Shown: positions 8,645-18,180, counted from the first letter of the stretch. The stretch: DNA of 64,000 nt from an uncultured Ilumatobacter sp. (GCA_937919625.1 CALFRK010000061.1:1-64000); one strand, 5' to 3'. The notes: a model not told the origin generated them from the sequence alone. Translations and numbers: made by a program.

Positions 8645-10474
8645 ATGCTGATCTCCACGCTGCTGGCAGCCACCGAATCTGCGCTCGGCCCAACGCTGGC
8701 GATCATCGTCGGCGTAGGGATGGCCGCGCAATGGATCGCGTGGCGTACCCAAGTGCCATCGATCATTCTGCTGCTCGTTGCCGGCCTGCTGCTCGGCCCT
8801 GTCTTCAGCCTGATCGACCCCGACGACTTCCTGGGCGGAACCCTGTTTCCCGTCGTCTCGCTGTCGGTAGCCCTGATCCTGTTTGAAGGCGGGCTCGACC
8901 TGCCCCCGCGCGAGCTGCGATCGACCGGCACCGTCGTGCGCCGTCTAATCACCATCGGCGCCATCATCACCTTCCTCGTTGCCGCCTGGAGCGCCGAGCA
9001 ACTGTTCGATATCAGCCGTGGCGCCGCCGCTGTCATGGCGGCCGTGCTCGTGGTAACAGGGCCCACCGTCGTCGGACCGTTGCTGCGGTTTGTCCGGCCC
9101 AGCGGCCGCACCGGTCCGATGCTGCGTGCAGAAGGCATTCTGATCGACCCGATCGGTGCCACCGCCGCATTGGTGGCCTTCGAGGCGGCGCTGACCGACG
9201 AGCCGGGCGAGGCGATCAGCGCTCTGATCGGCGTGATCGGACTCACACTGCTGGCCGGTGTCGGGATCGGATTCCTACTGGCCTACATGCTCGATCATGC
9301 CCTGCGCCGGTTCCTGATCCCCGACCACCTCGGCAATCCGATCGCGTTGGCGATCGTGGTGGTCGGGTTCGTGATCAGCAACGAGGTGCAGGAGGAGGCA
9401 GGCCTGCTGACCGTGACCGTGATGGGCATCTGGCTGGCGCGACGAGACTCAGCCGCCGTGCGCCAACTGCTCGAGTTCAACGAGAGTCTGCGCACCTTGC
9501 TGATCTCCGCCCTGTTCATTCTGCTGGCGGCCCGCATCGAACCCGACCAGTTGCGAGACGTCGCCCTCCCATCGCTGCTGTTCCTCGCCATGCTGGTGTT
9601 CGTAGCTCGCCCGCTCGGGGTGATCGTGTCGACAGTACGAACCGGTCTGACTTGGCGCGAGCGGTTGTTCTTGATGGTCATGGCACCGCGCGGCATCGTG
9701 GCCGCCGCCGTGTCGGCGATCTTCGCCCTGCGGCTCGAGCAAGAGGGGGTACGAGGGGCCGAGCTGATCGTGCCGATCGTGTTCTTGATGATCATCGGCA
9801 CGATCCTCGTCTACGGCTTTCTCGCAGGACCGGTAGCTCGCGCGTTGGGGCTGGCGGAAGCCCGCGCCAACGGCGTGCTGATCGTCGGAGCGCATTCGAT
9901 CGCCAGAGGATTGGCGAAAGCGCTCGAAGATCTAGATGTAAAAACGATGCTGGTCGACACCGACCCGTACAACGTGACCCGTTCGGTGGCGCTCGGGTTG
10001 CCGGCAAGGCGGCTGAGTGTGCTGACCGAGGAAGCCACGCACGAGCTCGATCTGCGGGGCATCGGAAGGATCCTGGCACTCACCTCCAACGACGAGGTCA
10101 ACGCCCTCGCCTCAGGTCGGTTCGCCAGGCTGTTCGGCCGACGCGAAACGTTTCAGCTCGCCCCCGGCGAGCGCCAGCGCAGCGGCGCCCTGCCAGAAGC
10201 GCTGCTGGGTAGGGTGATCGGTATCCAGGGACTCGACTACGGAACCCTCGACGAGCGCACACGCCAGGGTTGGCGGGTTCGCCCCTCCCCTACCGGCGAG
10301 CCGATCTCGGCGGCGACCGAGGCTGGTTTGTTCCTGCCGATGGCGCGAGTGTTCGGCGGCCAGCTCAGCTTTATCTGCCGCAACGATCCCGTGCCGTCGC
10401 AGGGCACGGTGATCGGTCTCGCAGCCCCATCGGTGCAGAAGGATCTCGAACGGGCGTTGGAGCAAGCCGAATGA
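8645..10474 (+). CDS. Cation:proton antiporter (CPA1 type) with C-terminal TrkA-N-like domain
   Basis: The 609-residue protein has about 12 membrane segments (residues 1-395) with the CPA1 features LILFEGGLDL and RAEGILIDPIGA, the latter carrying the ion-binding Asp. A cytosolic Rossmann-like TrkA-N/RCK region follows (about 400-500: GVLIVGAHSIARGLAKALEDL, then VLTEEATHELDL), likely nucleotide-gated. It probably exchanges Na+ or K+ for H+. Its place directly after nhaA suggests a salt/pH homeostasis pair. The gamma-glutamylcyclotransferase-like gene starts 13 bp after its stop. Confidence 0.9.
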   Translation: MLISTLLAATESALGPTLAIIVGVGMAAQWIAWRTQVPSIILLLVAGLLLGPVFSLIDPDDFLGGTLFPVVSLSVALILFEGGLDLPPRELRSTGTVVRRLITIGAIITFLVAAWSAEQLFDISRGAAAVMAAVLVVTGPTVVGPLLRFVRPSGRTGPMLRAEGILIDPIGATAALVAFEAALTDEPGEAISALIGVIGLTLLAGVGIGFLLAYMLDHALRRFLIPDHLGNPIALAIVVVGFVISNEVQEEAGLLTVTVMGIWLARRDSAAVRQLLEFNESLRTLLISALFILLAARIEPDQLRDVALPSLLFLAMLVFVARPLGVIVSTVRTGLTWRERLFLMVMAPRGIVAAAVSAIFALRLEQEGVRGAELIVPIVFLMIIGTILVYGFLAGPVARALGLAEARANGVLIVGAHSIARGLAKALEDLDVKTMLVDTDPYNVTRSVALGLPARRLSVLTEEATHELDLRGIGRILALTSNDEVNALASGRFARLFGRRETFQLAPGERQRSGALPEALLGRVIGIQGLDYGTLDERTRQGWRVRPSPTGEPISAATEAGLFLPMARVFGGQLSFICRNDPVPSQGTVIGLAAPSVQKDLERALEQAE

Positions 10475-10487
10475 CGGCGATCCACCG

Positions 10488-10859
10488 GTGCCGATAAACC
10501 TGCATCTGTTCGTCTACGGCACGCTGCGCCCCGGTGATGTTCGCTGGTCGTTGCTCGAGCCGTTCGTCGCCGATGGCGGCCGGGCCGACTCGGCCGTTGG
10601 CCACCTGTTCGACACCGGCCTCGACTACCCAGCGGCCGTGTTCGGTGGCGACGGCACGATCGTCGGGCGCACCTATCAGCTGCGAGCCGACACGCTCGAC
10701 AAGGCGCTGGCGGTGCTCGACGAGGAGGAGGACACCGTGCTCGGCCTGTATCGACGCGTCGAGCTCACCACCGGGTGTGGTGTTCGGGCATGGGCCTACG
10801 AGTACGGCGACGGCCTCGACCTGACCCCGATCGAGTCAGGCGACTGGTTCCTCCGCTGA
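10488..10859 (+). CDS. Gamma-glutamylcyclotransferase-like (AIG2/GGCT fold) protein
   Basis: This is a small 123-residue cytosolic protein with a GTG start. LFVYGTLRPGD is the substrate-loop YGTL motif of the GGCT fold, and an acidic residue in LDEEEDTVLGLYRR matches the region of the catalytic Glu. Family members cyclise gamma-glutamyl amides to 5-oxoproline, but many bacterial members are uncharacterised. It ends at a hairpin shared with the convergent carboxypeptidase gene. Confidence 0.82.
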   Translation: MPINLHLFVYGTLRPGDVRWSLLEPFVADGGRADSAVGHLFDTGLDYPAAVFGGDGTIVGRTYQLRADTLDKALAVLDEEEDTVLGLYRRVELTTGCGVRAWAYEYGDGLDLTPIESGDWFLR

Positions 10860-10885
10860 GTTGGGAGTTCCCAACTTCCAACTCA
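10857..10885. terminator. Bidirectional hairpin between convergent genes
   Basis: The 8-bp arms TGAGTTGG (10857-10864) and CCAACTCA (10878-10885) enclose 13 nt that hold a second palindrome (TTGGGAGTTCCCAA overlaps). The hairpin includes both stop codons of the convergent genes, a compact bidirectional terminator. Confidence 0.6.
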
Positions 10886-11872
10886 GAACAGCTCTTGGGC
10901 GACGGCCAACACCGCCGCGGCGTGGTTGGTGATGTCGGTTTCGGTCAGTGTCGGCCCGAGTTCGACCGTGAAGCCGATGCCGACATCGGTGGTGACCGTC
11001 CGCGACCACTGCGAAGCGGTGCCGGTGTACGTGCCGCCTGTGATTCCGATCAACGGTAGCCCGGTGATCTCGGCGTAGCGGGCGCGAGCGTCACCGTCGC
11101 GGCCCGACGATGGGCTGATCCGAAACAGGTCCTGGTGGTACCACAGGATCAGATCTGGCCGCACCGAGTCACCGAGCGCCACAATCGCCCGGGTCTCCGG
11201 CTCGCTGGCCGGTCTGGTGCCGGCGTATTGCCAGTCCCCTTCAGTGCCGAGGTATCCCCACTTGTTCGGGAAGTTGCGGTTGAGGTCGACGAGGTTGGCG
11301 TTCTGGCGATCATGGCGGGCCTGGCCGTCGGGGTTGATCGAACGCACCAGCCACAGCTCGACGCCGAGGGGCACCGGCCCGCTGGCCAGCCGATCGATGA
11401 TCGCCACGCCGGCGTCTTCGTTGCCGTGGATGGCGCCGACGACGAGTACACGGGCCCCGCCGGGGTCGCCGCGCCGGATGACCGTGATCGGGCGGCCCTC
11501 GACCGATCGACCGATCTCGATCTCGGTGTCGACCGGAAACGAGAGTGCATCGATGGGGGTGATCTCCGGCGGCGGCGGAATCGCGCCGGCGACGGTCGAC
11601 GCCGCTGTGGTCGGCGGGCTTGTGGTCGGCGGGCTCGTCACGGTCGACGTCGACGTCGACGAGATCGCTGGAGGGGGCGAGGTTGTCGTGGAGGTCGAGC
11701 TGGTCGTGGTCGTAGCGATCGTGGTGGAGGTCGACACCGTTGTCGTCGCAGCCAGTTCGACCGTCGTAGTGGCTGCCGGAACGATCGTGGTCGGGGATGC
11801 ATGAGAGCCCGATGAGCAGGCGGCCAGCAGAACACCCGCCGCCGCTACGGCGACCATTCTCGTATCACGCAC
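10883..11872 (-). CDS. M14 family zinc carboxypeptidase lipoprotein
   Basis: The 329-residue precursor has lipobox LLAAC near residue 19, then a Thr/Ser/Pro linker to about residue 105. The M14 domain shows the zinc ligands in IHGNEDAG (HxxE), the substrate-binding SINPDG and DLNRNFP motifs, and the catalytic Glu in FTVELGP. It likely trims C-terminal residues from peptides or cell-wall stem peptides outside the membrane; the fold (DUF2817/MpaA-like) leaves the substrate open. It is separated from the downstream M20 peptidase gene by the overlap of its upstream region. Confidence 0.9.
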   Translation of the reverse strand: MRDTRMVAVAAAGVLLAACSSGSHASPTTIVPAATTTVELAATTTVSTSTTIATTTTSSTSTTTSPPPAISSTSTSTVTSPPTTSPPTTAASTVAGAIPPPPEITPIDALSFPVDTEIEIGRSVEGRPITVIRRGDPGGARVLVVGAIHGNEDAGVAIIDRLASGPVPLGVELWLVRSINPDGQARHDRQNANLVDLNRNFPNKWGYLGTEGDWQYAGTRPASEPETRAIVALGDSVRPDLILWYHQDLFRISPSSGRDGDARARYAEITGLPLIGITGGTYTGTASQWSRTVTTDVGIGFTVELGPTLTETDITNHAAAVLAVAQELF

Positions 11873-13295
11873 GGCGAGCGTGGGCGTCCAGGAGTTCGGC
11901 GACGACGATGGTCAGGCGGCGAGCCGTGGGCACATGCAAGTACTCATTAGGGCCGTGGGCGTTGGCATCGGGACCGAGGGCGCCGGTGATCACGAACTGG
12001 GCCTCGGGAAAGCGCTCTCCGAGCATGCCCATGAACGGGATCGAGCCACCTTCGCCGAACATGCGTGCCGCCTCCCCGAAAGCGACGATCGACGCAGCGT
12101 CGAGCGCCGACTCGAGCCAGGGCGCAAGCGCCGGGGAGTTCCAACCTGGTCCGGTCTCGAGGCCCGACAGTGTGACGCGGGCGCCGTACGGCGGATCGGC
12201 CAACAACGCCGCGGCGAACTCGTCGGCGACGGCCTGCGGGTCAGCGTTGGGTGGCAACCGAAGTGACAGCTTGAGCGAGGTGCTGGGTCGCAACACGTTT
12301 CCGGCGCGGCTGGTCGGCGGCAATCCGTCGGCACCAACCACGCTGAGCGCGGCCCGCCAAGTGCGCGCCAGCAGTTGCTCGGTGGCATCGGCAGTTGTCG
12401 GGCCGGCACCGTCGACAAACGGATAGTGATCGGCGATCGCACCGATGTCGACGGCCGTCGAATCGGCCTGGGCGACGCGGTCAGCGGGGACTTCGGTCTG
12501 GCACGTGTCGAGCAGCACCCGACCCGTCGCTTCGTCCTCGATCCGCGACAACAATGATCGTGCGATCCGAAAGCTGGACGGCACCATGCCCGAAACGTCT
12601 CCCGAATGCAGTCCAGCGGTGACGATGTCGACGGTGAGTACGGCGCTGACAAGACCGCGCAGCGACGTGGTCACCCACATCCGTTCGTAGTCGATGCAAC
12701 CGGAGTCGAGGCACACCACCAGGCTCGGCGAACCGAGTCGATCGGCGAGCGCTTCGACATGGGCAGGCAGGTCGGGCGAGCCCGATTCCTCGCTGGCCTC
12801 GATCAACACGACGCACCGCCCGTGAGATCCGCCGGCAGCTTGAACCGCCTCGATCGCGGTCAGGCTGGCGAACGCCGCGTAGCCGTCGTCTGCGCCACCA
12901 CGGCCGTACAATCGATCGCCGTCGAGCACCGGGGTCCATGGGCCGAGTCCGTCGCGCCAACCCTCCATCTCGGGCTGCTTGTCGAGGTGGCCGTACAACA
13001 GCACGGTGTCGTCAAGACCAAGCTCGGCGCCGGCCTGGCCGAACGGAGCCACCTCGATCACGATCACCGGTGATCGCTGTGGTAGCTCCTGGATACCGAC
13101 GCTGATTCCCTCGATCGGGCGCGCCGCGCACCAGTCGCAAATCAGCTCGACGGCCTGCTGCATGTAGCCGTGTTCACGCCAGTCGGGATCGAACGCCTCG
13201 CTGACGTTCGGGATCTTGATGTAGTCGTGCAATACCGGCACGATCTCGTTCCAGACCTGGTTGACGTGATCGGTTGCTGCACGGTCGAGCGCCAT
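11865..13295 (-). CDS. M20 family dipeptidase / metallopeptidase
   Basis: The 476-residue cytosolic enzyme starts at MALDRAATDH. The M20 metal ligands are visible: His and Asp in LLYGHLDKQP, Asp in YGRGGADDGYA, Glu-Glu in IEASEESGSPD, Asp in VCLDSG and His in ANAHGPNEYL. It is probably a carnosinase-like peptidase acting on small peptides. Its stop overlaps the start of the M14 lipoprotein gene by a few bases, so the pair are likely cotranscribed: an outer and an inner peptidase. It diverges from the CapA-like gene by 51 bp. Confidence 0.93.
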   Translation of the reverse strand: MALDRAATDHVNQVWNEIVPVLHDYIKIPNVSEAFDPDWREHGYMQQAVELICDWCAARPIEGISVGIQELPQRSPVIVIEVAPFGQAGAELGLDDTVLLYGHLDKQPEMEGWRDGLGPWTPVLDGDRLYGRGGADDGYAAFASLTAIEAVQAAGGSHGRCVVLIEASEESGSPDLPAHVEALADRLGSPSLVVCLDSGCIDYERMWVTTSLRGLVSAVLTVDIVTAGLHSGDVSGMVPSSFRIARSLLSRIEDEATGRVLLDTCQTEVPADRVAQADSTAVDIGAIADHYPFVDGAGPTTADATEQLLARTWRAALSVVGADGLPPTSRAGNVLRPSTSLKLSLRLPPNADPQAVADEFAAALLADPPYGARVTLSGLETGPGWNSPALAPWLESALDAASIVAFGEAARMFGEGGSIPFMGMLGERFPEAQFVITGALGPDANAHGPNEYLHVPTARRLTIVVAELLDAHARRA

Positions 13296-13346
13296 GGGCA
13301 CAACCGTAACGATTGGATTGATCCTCGCGTGCGCGAGGCTGGTGCG

Positions 13347-14648
13347 ATGGACCCTCGTCCACCCGCCGCCAGCGTCGCTCTGACGCGTACCGGCGCAGTC
13401 ATATTGTCGGGGTTGATGCTCATCACGACAGCGTGTTCGTCGGCGGACCGGGCAGCCTCCACAGCGCCGGCCAAGTCTGCCGCCGAGACGACGACGGGCG
13501 CCACCACGACGACCAGTCCACCGCCGACAAGTATCAGCGTGCCGGCGACTGCGGTGAGCGTCCCAACGACGACTCTGACGACGGCGCCGACGACCACTCT
13601 CGCCGCCGAACCCGTTTGGCCGCGCCACATCAGCCTGGCGTTTTCGGGCGACACGCTGGCCCACAGTCCGCTGTGGAGCCAGGCGCAACGCAACGCAGCT
13701 GCCACCGCCGGGGGGACCGGTTACAATTTTGATCCGATGCTGGCTGGGCTTGCGCCCGTCGTGGCCGCCGTCGATCTTGCCGTGTGCCACCTCGAGACCG
13801 CTATCGCGCCGGAGGGCGAGCAGTTCACGACAATGCCGCGCTTCGGAGTGCCAGAGCAGATTGCCGACGCGATCGTGGCGGCAGGGTACGACCGCTGCTC
13901 GACAGCCAGCAACCACACCGCCGACCGCGGCACCGCAGGCATCGATCGAACCGTCAACGTGCTCGAATCGCGGGGCCTCGAGCAGTCGGGAATGGCCCGA
14001 CGGCCCGACGAGATCCGACCCAAGTTGTTCGAGGTCGAGGGTGTCTCGTTCAGCCATCTTTCGTACACGTTCAGCTACAACGGTCTGTCGTTGCCGAAGG
14101 GTGAGGAGTGGCGGTCGGCGACCATCGATCCGCAGCGCATCATCGCCGACGCCGCCAGTGCCAGGTCGCTCGGCGCACAGGTGGTGATCGTGAGCATGCA
14201 CTGGGGCGCCGAGGGGCTGCATCAGCCGACCGGTTTCCAGCGCAATGTCGCCGACGAGATCACCGCCAGTGGCTTGATCGATCTCGTGATCGGCCATCAC
14301 GCCCATGTATTGCAGCCGATCGAGCAGGTCAACGACACATGGGTGTTGTTCGGGCTCGGCAACATCTTGTCGAATCTGCCAACGTCCGATCGCTGGCCCG
14401 CTGCCAGCCAGGATGCCGCCGTGGTAACCGTCGCGATCACCGTCGACGAGCAGGGCACAGTTACGGTAGACCGGCCGGTCGCCCACCCAACGTGGGTCGA
14501 CAAAGACGCCGGATGGACAGCGGTGCTGGTCGAAGCTGAACTGGCCCGCAACGACATCTCCGCCGGGCAGCGTGGCCGCCTCGAACGATCGCTCGAGCGG
14601 ACACGTTCGATTCTCGGCAACTTCTTCCCAGGCACGGAGGCAGCATGA
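13347..14648 (+). CDS. CapA family lipoprotein (metallophosphatase-like fold)
   Basis: The 433-residue precursor begins at MDPRPPAASV, with a lipobox in LITTACSS (about residue 33) and a Thr-rich linker. The CapA/PGA_cap domain shows SGDTLAH, CHLETAI, TASNHTADRG, SMHWGAE and IGHHAHVLQP, the His/Asp/Asn set of the calcineurin-like fold. CapA proteins take part in poly-gamma-glutamate synthesis, but isolated homologues without CapB/C, as here, are of unknown role. The stop overlaps the next start (ATGA). Confidence 0.9.
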   Translation: MDPRPPAASVALTRTGAVILSGLMLITTACSSADRAASTAPAKSAAETTTGATTTTSPPPTSISVPATAVSVPTTTLTTAPTTTLAAEPVWPRHISLAFSGDTLAHSPLWSQAQRNAAATAGGTGYNFDPMLAGLAPVVAAVDLAVCHLETAIAPEGEQFTTMPRFGVPEQIADAIVAAGYDRCSTASNHTADRGTAGIDRTVNVLESRGLEQSGMARRPDEIRPKLFEVEGVSFSHLSYTFSYNGLSLPKGEEWRSATIDPQRIIADAASARSLGAQVVIVSMHWGAEGLHQPTGFQRNVADEITASGLIDLVIGHHAHVLQPIEQVNDTWVLFGLGNILSNLPTSDRWPAASQDAAVVTVAITVDEQGTVTVDRPVAHPTWVDKDAGWTAVLVEAELARNDISAGQRGRLERSLERTRSILGNFFPGTEAA

Positions 14649-15103
14649 ACAACCGGCAGACGGGATGGCTGTTCGTGGCGACGCAGTTCGTGTTGCTGGC
14701 GACACTCGTGGTGCTGCCGACCGGAACCGACTGGCCTCTCCCACCCGGGCTGACGATCGTGGGCATTGCGCTCGTCATCGTCGGACTCGTCGTCGTGGGC
14801 CTGGCGGCGAGCCATCTCGGCGAATCGCTCACCGCCACACCCGAGCCGAAATCTGATGCCAGCCTGCGCACGGGTGGCCTGTACCGCTTCGCCCGTCATC
14901 CGATCTATAGCGGAGTGTTGCTGGTAGTGGTAGGGCTGGCGGTGCGAAGCCGCAGTTTCGCAGCGCTGGCTGTCGGCGTGGTCACCGTGGTCTTCTTCAA
15001 CGGCAAGGCGGCCTGGGAGGAACGCCGGTTGGCCGCCATCTACCCCGGCTACGCCGAGTACGCAGGCACCACGCCGCGCTTCGTGCCTCGGCCACACCGT
15101 TGA
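14645..15103 (+). CDS. Isoprenylcysteine carboxyl methyltransferase (ICMT/PEMT)-like membrane protein
   Basis: The 152-residue protein has about four membrane segments and the family signature GGLYRFARHPIYSG (about 75-90), then AAWEERRLAAIYPGYAEYA, the SAM-binding C-terminal part. These small membrane methyltransferases modify isoprenoid, lipid or thiol groups; the substrate is unknown. It is translationally coupled to the CapA gene through an ATGA overlap. Confidence 0.85.
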   Translation: MNNRQTGWLFVATQFVLLATLVVLPTGTDWPLPPGLTIVGIALVIVGLVVVGLAASHLGESLTATPEPKSDASLRTGGLYRFARHPIYSGVLLVVVGLAVRSRSFAALAVGVVTVVFFNGKAAWEERRLAAIYPGYAEYAGTTPRFVPRPHR

Positions 15104-15140
15104 GACAGGCGACTCGGGAGTCGTGCGTGGAGCGTGGGCC

Positions 15141-15180
15141 GGACGGACGGACGAACTGCGAACTGCGAACTGCGAACTGT
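15141..15180. repeat. Short tandem repeats (4-bp x3, then 7-bp x4)
   Basis: GGAC is repeated three times (15141-15152) and is followed directly by four copies of GAACTGC (15153-15180, last copy ending T). The array lies in the 171-bp gap before the flavoenzyme gene, where nothing else is evident. Confidence 0.85.
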
Positions 15181-15274
15181 CCTTGCCAGGTGCGGGCGGC
15201 GCCGGCGGAATACAAGCGACGCGACAAGTCCGTGCAGATCACCGGCACCACTCCCATCTCGGTAGCTTGACGGG

Positions 15275-16213
15275 GTGCCGATTTCGCACCCCGCCTTCGA
15301 CAACCGCGTCACACGCGATCTTCGAGTCGAGATCCCGATTGTTCAGGCGCCGATGGGTTGGATCGCCCGCAGTCGGCTGGCTTCGGCCGTGTCCGCCGCC
15401 GGTGCGTTTGGCGTGATCGAGACATCTTCGGGTGAGCTCGACGCCGTGAAGGGTGAGGTCGCCAAGATGCGCGATCTGACCGACCGTCCGTTCGGCGTCA
15501 ACATCGCTCAGGCGTTCGTTCGCGACCCGGCGATCGCCGAGTTCGTGATCGACCAGGGCGTCAAGTTCGTCACCACGTCGGCCGGCTCGCCCACCAAGTA
15601 CACCTCGATCCTGAAAGAGGCTGGTCTCACCGTGTATCACGTTGTCCCAACGTTGGCGGCGGCGCTCAAGGCGGTCGATGCCGGCGTCGACGGGTTGGTG
15701 GTCGAGGGCGGCGAGGGCGGCGGTTTCAAGAGCCCGACCCCGGTCTCGACGATGGTGCTGTTGCCGCTGATCCGCTCGAAGGTCGACGTGCCGATCATCG
15801 CCGCCGGTGGAATCGTCGACGGCGCCACGATGGCTGCCGCATTCGCGCTCGGCGCCGAGGGCGTGCAGATGGGCACCCGCATGGTGTCGGCTGCCGAATC
15901 CCCGGTGCACGACAATTGGAAGCAGGCGATCGTCGACGCCAACGAGACCGACACGTTGTTCCTCAACCAGCGCCACTCCCCTGCGCTGCGTGCGCTTCGC
16001 ACCGAGCGCACGACCCGCCTGCTCGACTCCGAGGAGAATGTGTTCGGCGAGTTCGGCAACGCTATGGCGCTCTACTTCGGAGGCGACATGGAGGCGGCGA
16101 TCGCCCTCAGCGGTGAGGTGGCCGGCAGGATCGAGTCGGTGCGTCCGGTCGCCGACATCATTGCCGACACGGTGCGCGAGTTCGGCGAAACCGTCGCCCG
16201 GCTGCAGGGCTGA
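15275..16213 (+). CDS. Nitronate monooxygenase-like FMN oxidoreductase
   Basis: This 312-residue TIM-barrel FMN enzyme has a GTG start. IVQAPMGWIA is the N-terminal flavin-binding strand, VVEGGEGGGF the phosphate/flavin loop (VEGxEAGGH in family members) and IIAAGGIVDG, GAEGVQMGTRM complete the FMN site. The family (2-nitropropane dioxygenase / enoyl reductase-like) oxidises nitroalkanes or acts as NADPH:quinone reductase. The canonical catalytic His in the GG-x-GGH motif reads Phe here, so classical nitronate oxidation may be altered. Confidence 0.88.
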   Translation: MPISHPAFDNRVTRDLRVEIPIVQAPMGWIARSRLASAVSAAGAFGVIETSSGELDAVKGEVAKMRDLTDRPFGVNIAQAFVRDPAIAEFVIDQGVKFVTTSAGSPTKYTSILKEAGLTVYHVVPTLAAALKAVDAGVDGLVVEGGEGGGFKSPTPVSTMVLLPLIRSKVDVPIIAAGGIVDGATMAAAFALGAEGVQMGTRMVSAAESPVHDNWKQAIVDANETDTLFLNQRHSPALRALRTERTTRLLDSEENVFGEFGNAMALYFGGDMEAAIALSGEVAGRIESVRPVADIIADTVREFGETVARLQG

Positions 16214-16224
16214 ACGGCCGTCGT

Positions 16225-16842
16225 ATGGAGTTCAACGGGCAGGAGTTGGTCGGCTACGCGGCGTCGGTGTTGGTCGTCATCTCGCTGGCGATGACATCGG
16301 TCGTACGGCTGCGGATCATATCGCTGGCGGGATCGGCGGCATTCCTCGTGTACGGCGTGTTGATCGGCTCGGTTCCGATCGTCGGCACCAATGTGGCGAT
16401 CGTCGCCCTCAATGTCTGGTTTCTGTGGCGCGAGCTGGGTGGCAGGCGCGATCTCGGAGCGGTCGTCGTGCCGGCCGATTCGCCTTTCCTGCTCGACTTC
16501 CTCGATCACCACGAAACAGAGATCAAGAGCTTCCAACCCGAGTACGACCCGACGGTCGCAGTCGGGTTCGCAATGGTGCTGACCCGGGACGGCCTGCCAG
16601 CTGGGGCGATTCTTGGGGAGCGTGATGGGGCAACGCTCGACATCACGCTCGACTTCGTGTTGCGGGCCTACCGCGACTCGCGGCTCGGCCGTTGGGTATA
16701 CGGGCCCGGTGCCCGAGTGTTCCGATCGGCAGGGATCGCGCAGCTAACCGCTGCGGCGGCCCTCGAGTCACACAGCAGCTACCTGTTGAGGGTCGGTTTC
16801 GCTCGCGACGACGTGACCGGCTGTTACACGAAGGCGATTTAG
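16225..16842 (+). CDS. YgjV-like membrane protein with extra C-terminal domain
   Basis: The 205-residue protein has an N-terminal half (1-72) with three membrane segments that match the YgjV type (LVGYAASVLVVISLAM, GSAAFLVYGVLIG, NVAIVALNVWFLWREL). The C-terminal half (about 85-205) is soluble and resembles an acetyltransferase-like fold, including SSYLLRVGFARD at the end. The function of both halves is unknown. It follows the flavoenzyme by 11 bp and may be cotranscribed. Confidence 0.7.
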   Translation: MEFNGQELVGYAASVLVVISLAMTSVVRLRIISLAGSAAFLVYGVLIGSVPIVGTNVAIVALNVWFLWRELGGRRDLGAVVVPADSPFLLDFLDHHETEIKSFQPEYDPTVAVGFAMVLTRDGLPAGAILGERDGATLDITLDFVLRAYRDSRLGRWVYGPGARVFRSAGIAQLTAAAALESHSSYLLRVGFARDDVTGCYTKAI

Positions 16843-17025
16843 ATCGCGCCCAACCGCAGATCCGTCCTTCGCCCTGACCACGCCGAGATGGGAGTTGTGC
16901 ATGGGAACCCAGCGGACAGGTCGCTGCGCTGCTTTCGTTCCGCATTGTCCCCCCGTAACGATTGGTCGCAGTTCGCCTATCGGCTCACGCTCGTGGCACA
17001 TCTCCCAACTCGGTAGGTTCTCGAT
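16843..17025. other. 183-bp gap, nothing identified
   Basis: The gap separates two rightward genes. I see no hairpin of note, no promoter hexamers I would defend and no small gene. The promoter of the LOG-like gene must lie here or earlier. Confidence 0.4.
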
Positions 17026-18168
17026 GTGATCGAAATCGACAAGATTGAACAGTGTCGCGGCTGGGTTGAGCTCGGCGTCGACAGACCGCCGGCGGCGTTC
17101 CAATCGCTCGATCTGCGCGACATCACCGGATTCGAGTCGGGTTCGTTTGCCGGTTGCTTGTTCTTGTCGTGCCACCTGACGCCTGCTCAGGCTGGATTTC
17201 TCACCACGATGGGCGCCACTGTGATCCGCGATCAGCTCGGTCGCCCCTTTACGGCTCACCGGGCGCGCCTCTACACGCCGGGGGAGCTGTTTGCCGGGTT
17301 CGATCCTGGCGACCCGGCCGGGTACGAGTCGACCTACGACGCCAAGGTTTATCGGCACTGGGTCGAGTCGGGCCGACAGTATCCGCCGATGATCGACGAG
17401 AGCCTCGCTCGGCGCCTGCATGATCACTCGATCAGCGACGCCCTCTACGAGGAACTCGCTGGTCGCAGACCGGTCGCCGTAATGGGCGGTCACGGCCTCG
17501 AGCGAGCCGACCCTCAGTACGCCAGTGTCGCCCGGATCTCTCGCCGGCTGACCCGATCCGGGCGGCTGATGCTGTCGGGCGGCGGACCGGGAGCGATGGA
17601 GGCGACCCACCTCGGCGCCTGGATGGCCAACTTCGATGACGCCCAGCTCGACGAGGCGATCACTGTGTTGGCGCCACGCCCGACGGGCGGCGAGCTTGGC
17701 AAGGAGTACACCGATCCCGACTGGCTGCACCGCGCGTTCGAGGTGCGTCGGCGCTGGCCACTCGATAGTTTCCGCGGCCGAACTAGATATGACTCGATCG
17801 GGATCCCGACCTGGATGTACGGTCACGAGCCGCCTTCGGCGTTCGCCACGAAGATCGCCAAATACTTCGCCAACAGCGTTCGTGAGGAGGGGCTTCTGGC
17901 GATCGCTACCCACGGTGTTGTGTTCACCCGCGGCAGCGCGGGCACGATCCAGGAGATCTTCCAGGACGCCGCCCAGAACCACTACGAGAGCTTCGGATCA
18001 GCGGCCCCGATGGTGCTGGTCGGGGTCGACTACTGGACCCACCATCGTCCGGTGTGGCCGTTGCTCGAATCGCTGGCCGACGGCCACCCGTACCGCCACC
18101 TGATCACACTGACCGACGACGAACAAGAGGTCGTCGACAAGATCCTCGCCTACGAGCTGAACACCTAA
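17026..18168 (+). CDS. LOG/TIGR00730-like Rossmann nucleotide-binding protein
   Basis: The 380-residue protein (GTG start) has about 130 residues of unassigned N-terminus, then a lysine-decarboxylase-like (LOG) fold with LSGGGPGAMEATHLGA (about 183-198) and a second motif VFTRGSAGTIQEIFQDA in place of PGGxGTxxE. LOG proteins cleave nucleoside 5'-monophosphates (cytokinin activation in some) or bind nucleotides. The weakened second motif (Arg-Gly-Ser-Ala for Pro-Gly-Gly-x) makes catalysis uncertain. A very strong hairpin lies after its stop. Confidence 0.85.
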   Translation: MIEIDKIEQCRGWVELGVDRPPAAFQSLDLRDITGFESGSFAGCLFLSCHLTPAQAGFLTTMGATVIRDQLGRPFTAHRARLYTPGELFAGFDPGDPAGYESTYDAKVYRHWVESGRQYPPMIDESLARRLHDHSISDALYEELAGRRPVAVMGGHGLERADPQYASVARISRRLTRSGRLMLSGGGPGAMEATHLGAWMANFDDAQLDEAITVLAPRPTGGELGKEYTDPDWLHRAFEVRRRWPLDSFRGRTRYDSIGIPTWMYGHEPPSAFATKIAKYFANSVREEGLLAIATHGVVFTRGSAGTIQEIFQDAAQNHYESFGSAAPMVLVGVDYWTHHRPVWPLLESLADGHPYRHLITLTDDEQEVVDKILAYELNT

Positions 18169-18180
18169 ACCCTCAAGGTT

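Noticed and set aside
16768-17982. 404-codon leftward frame
   Set aside because: It is antisense to the LOG-like gene, whose motifs and codon use are clearly genuine.
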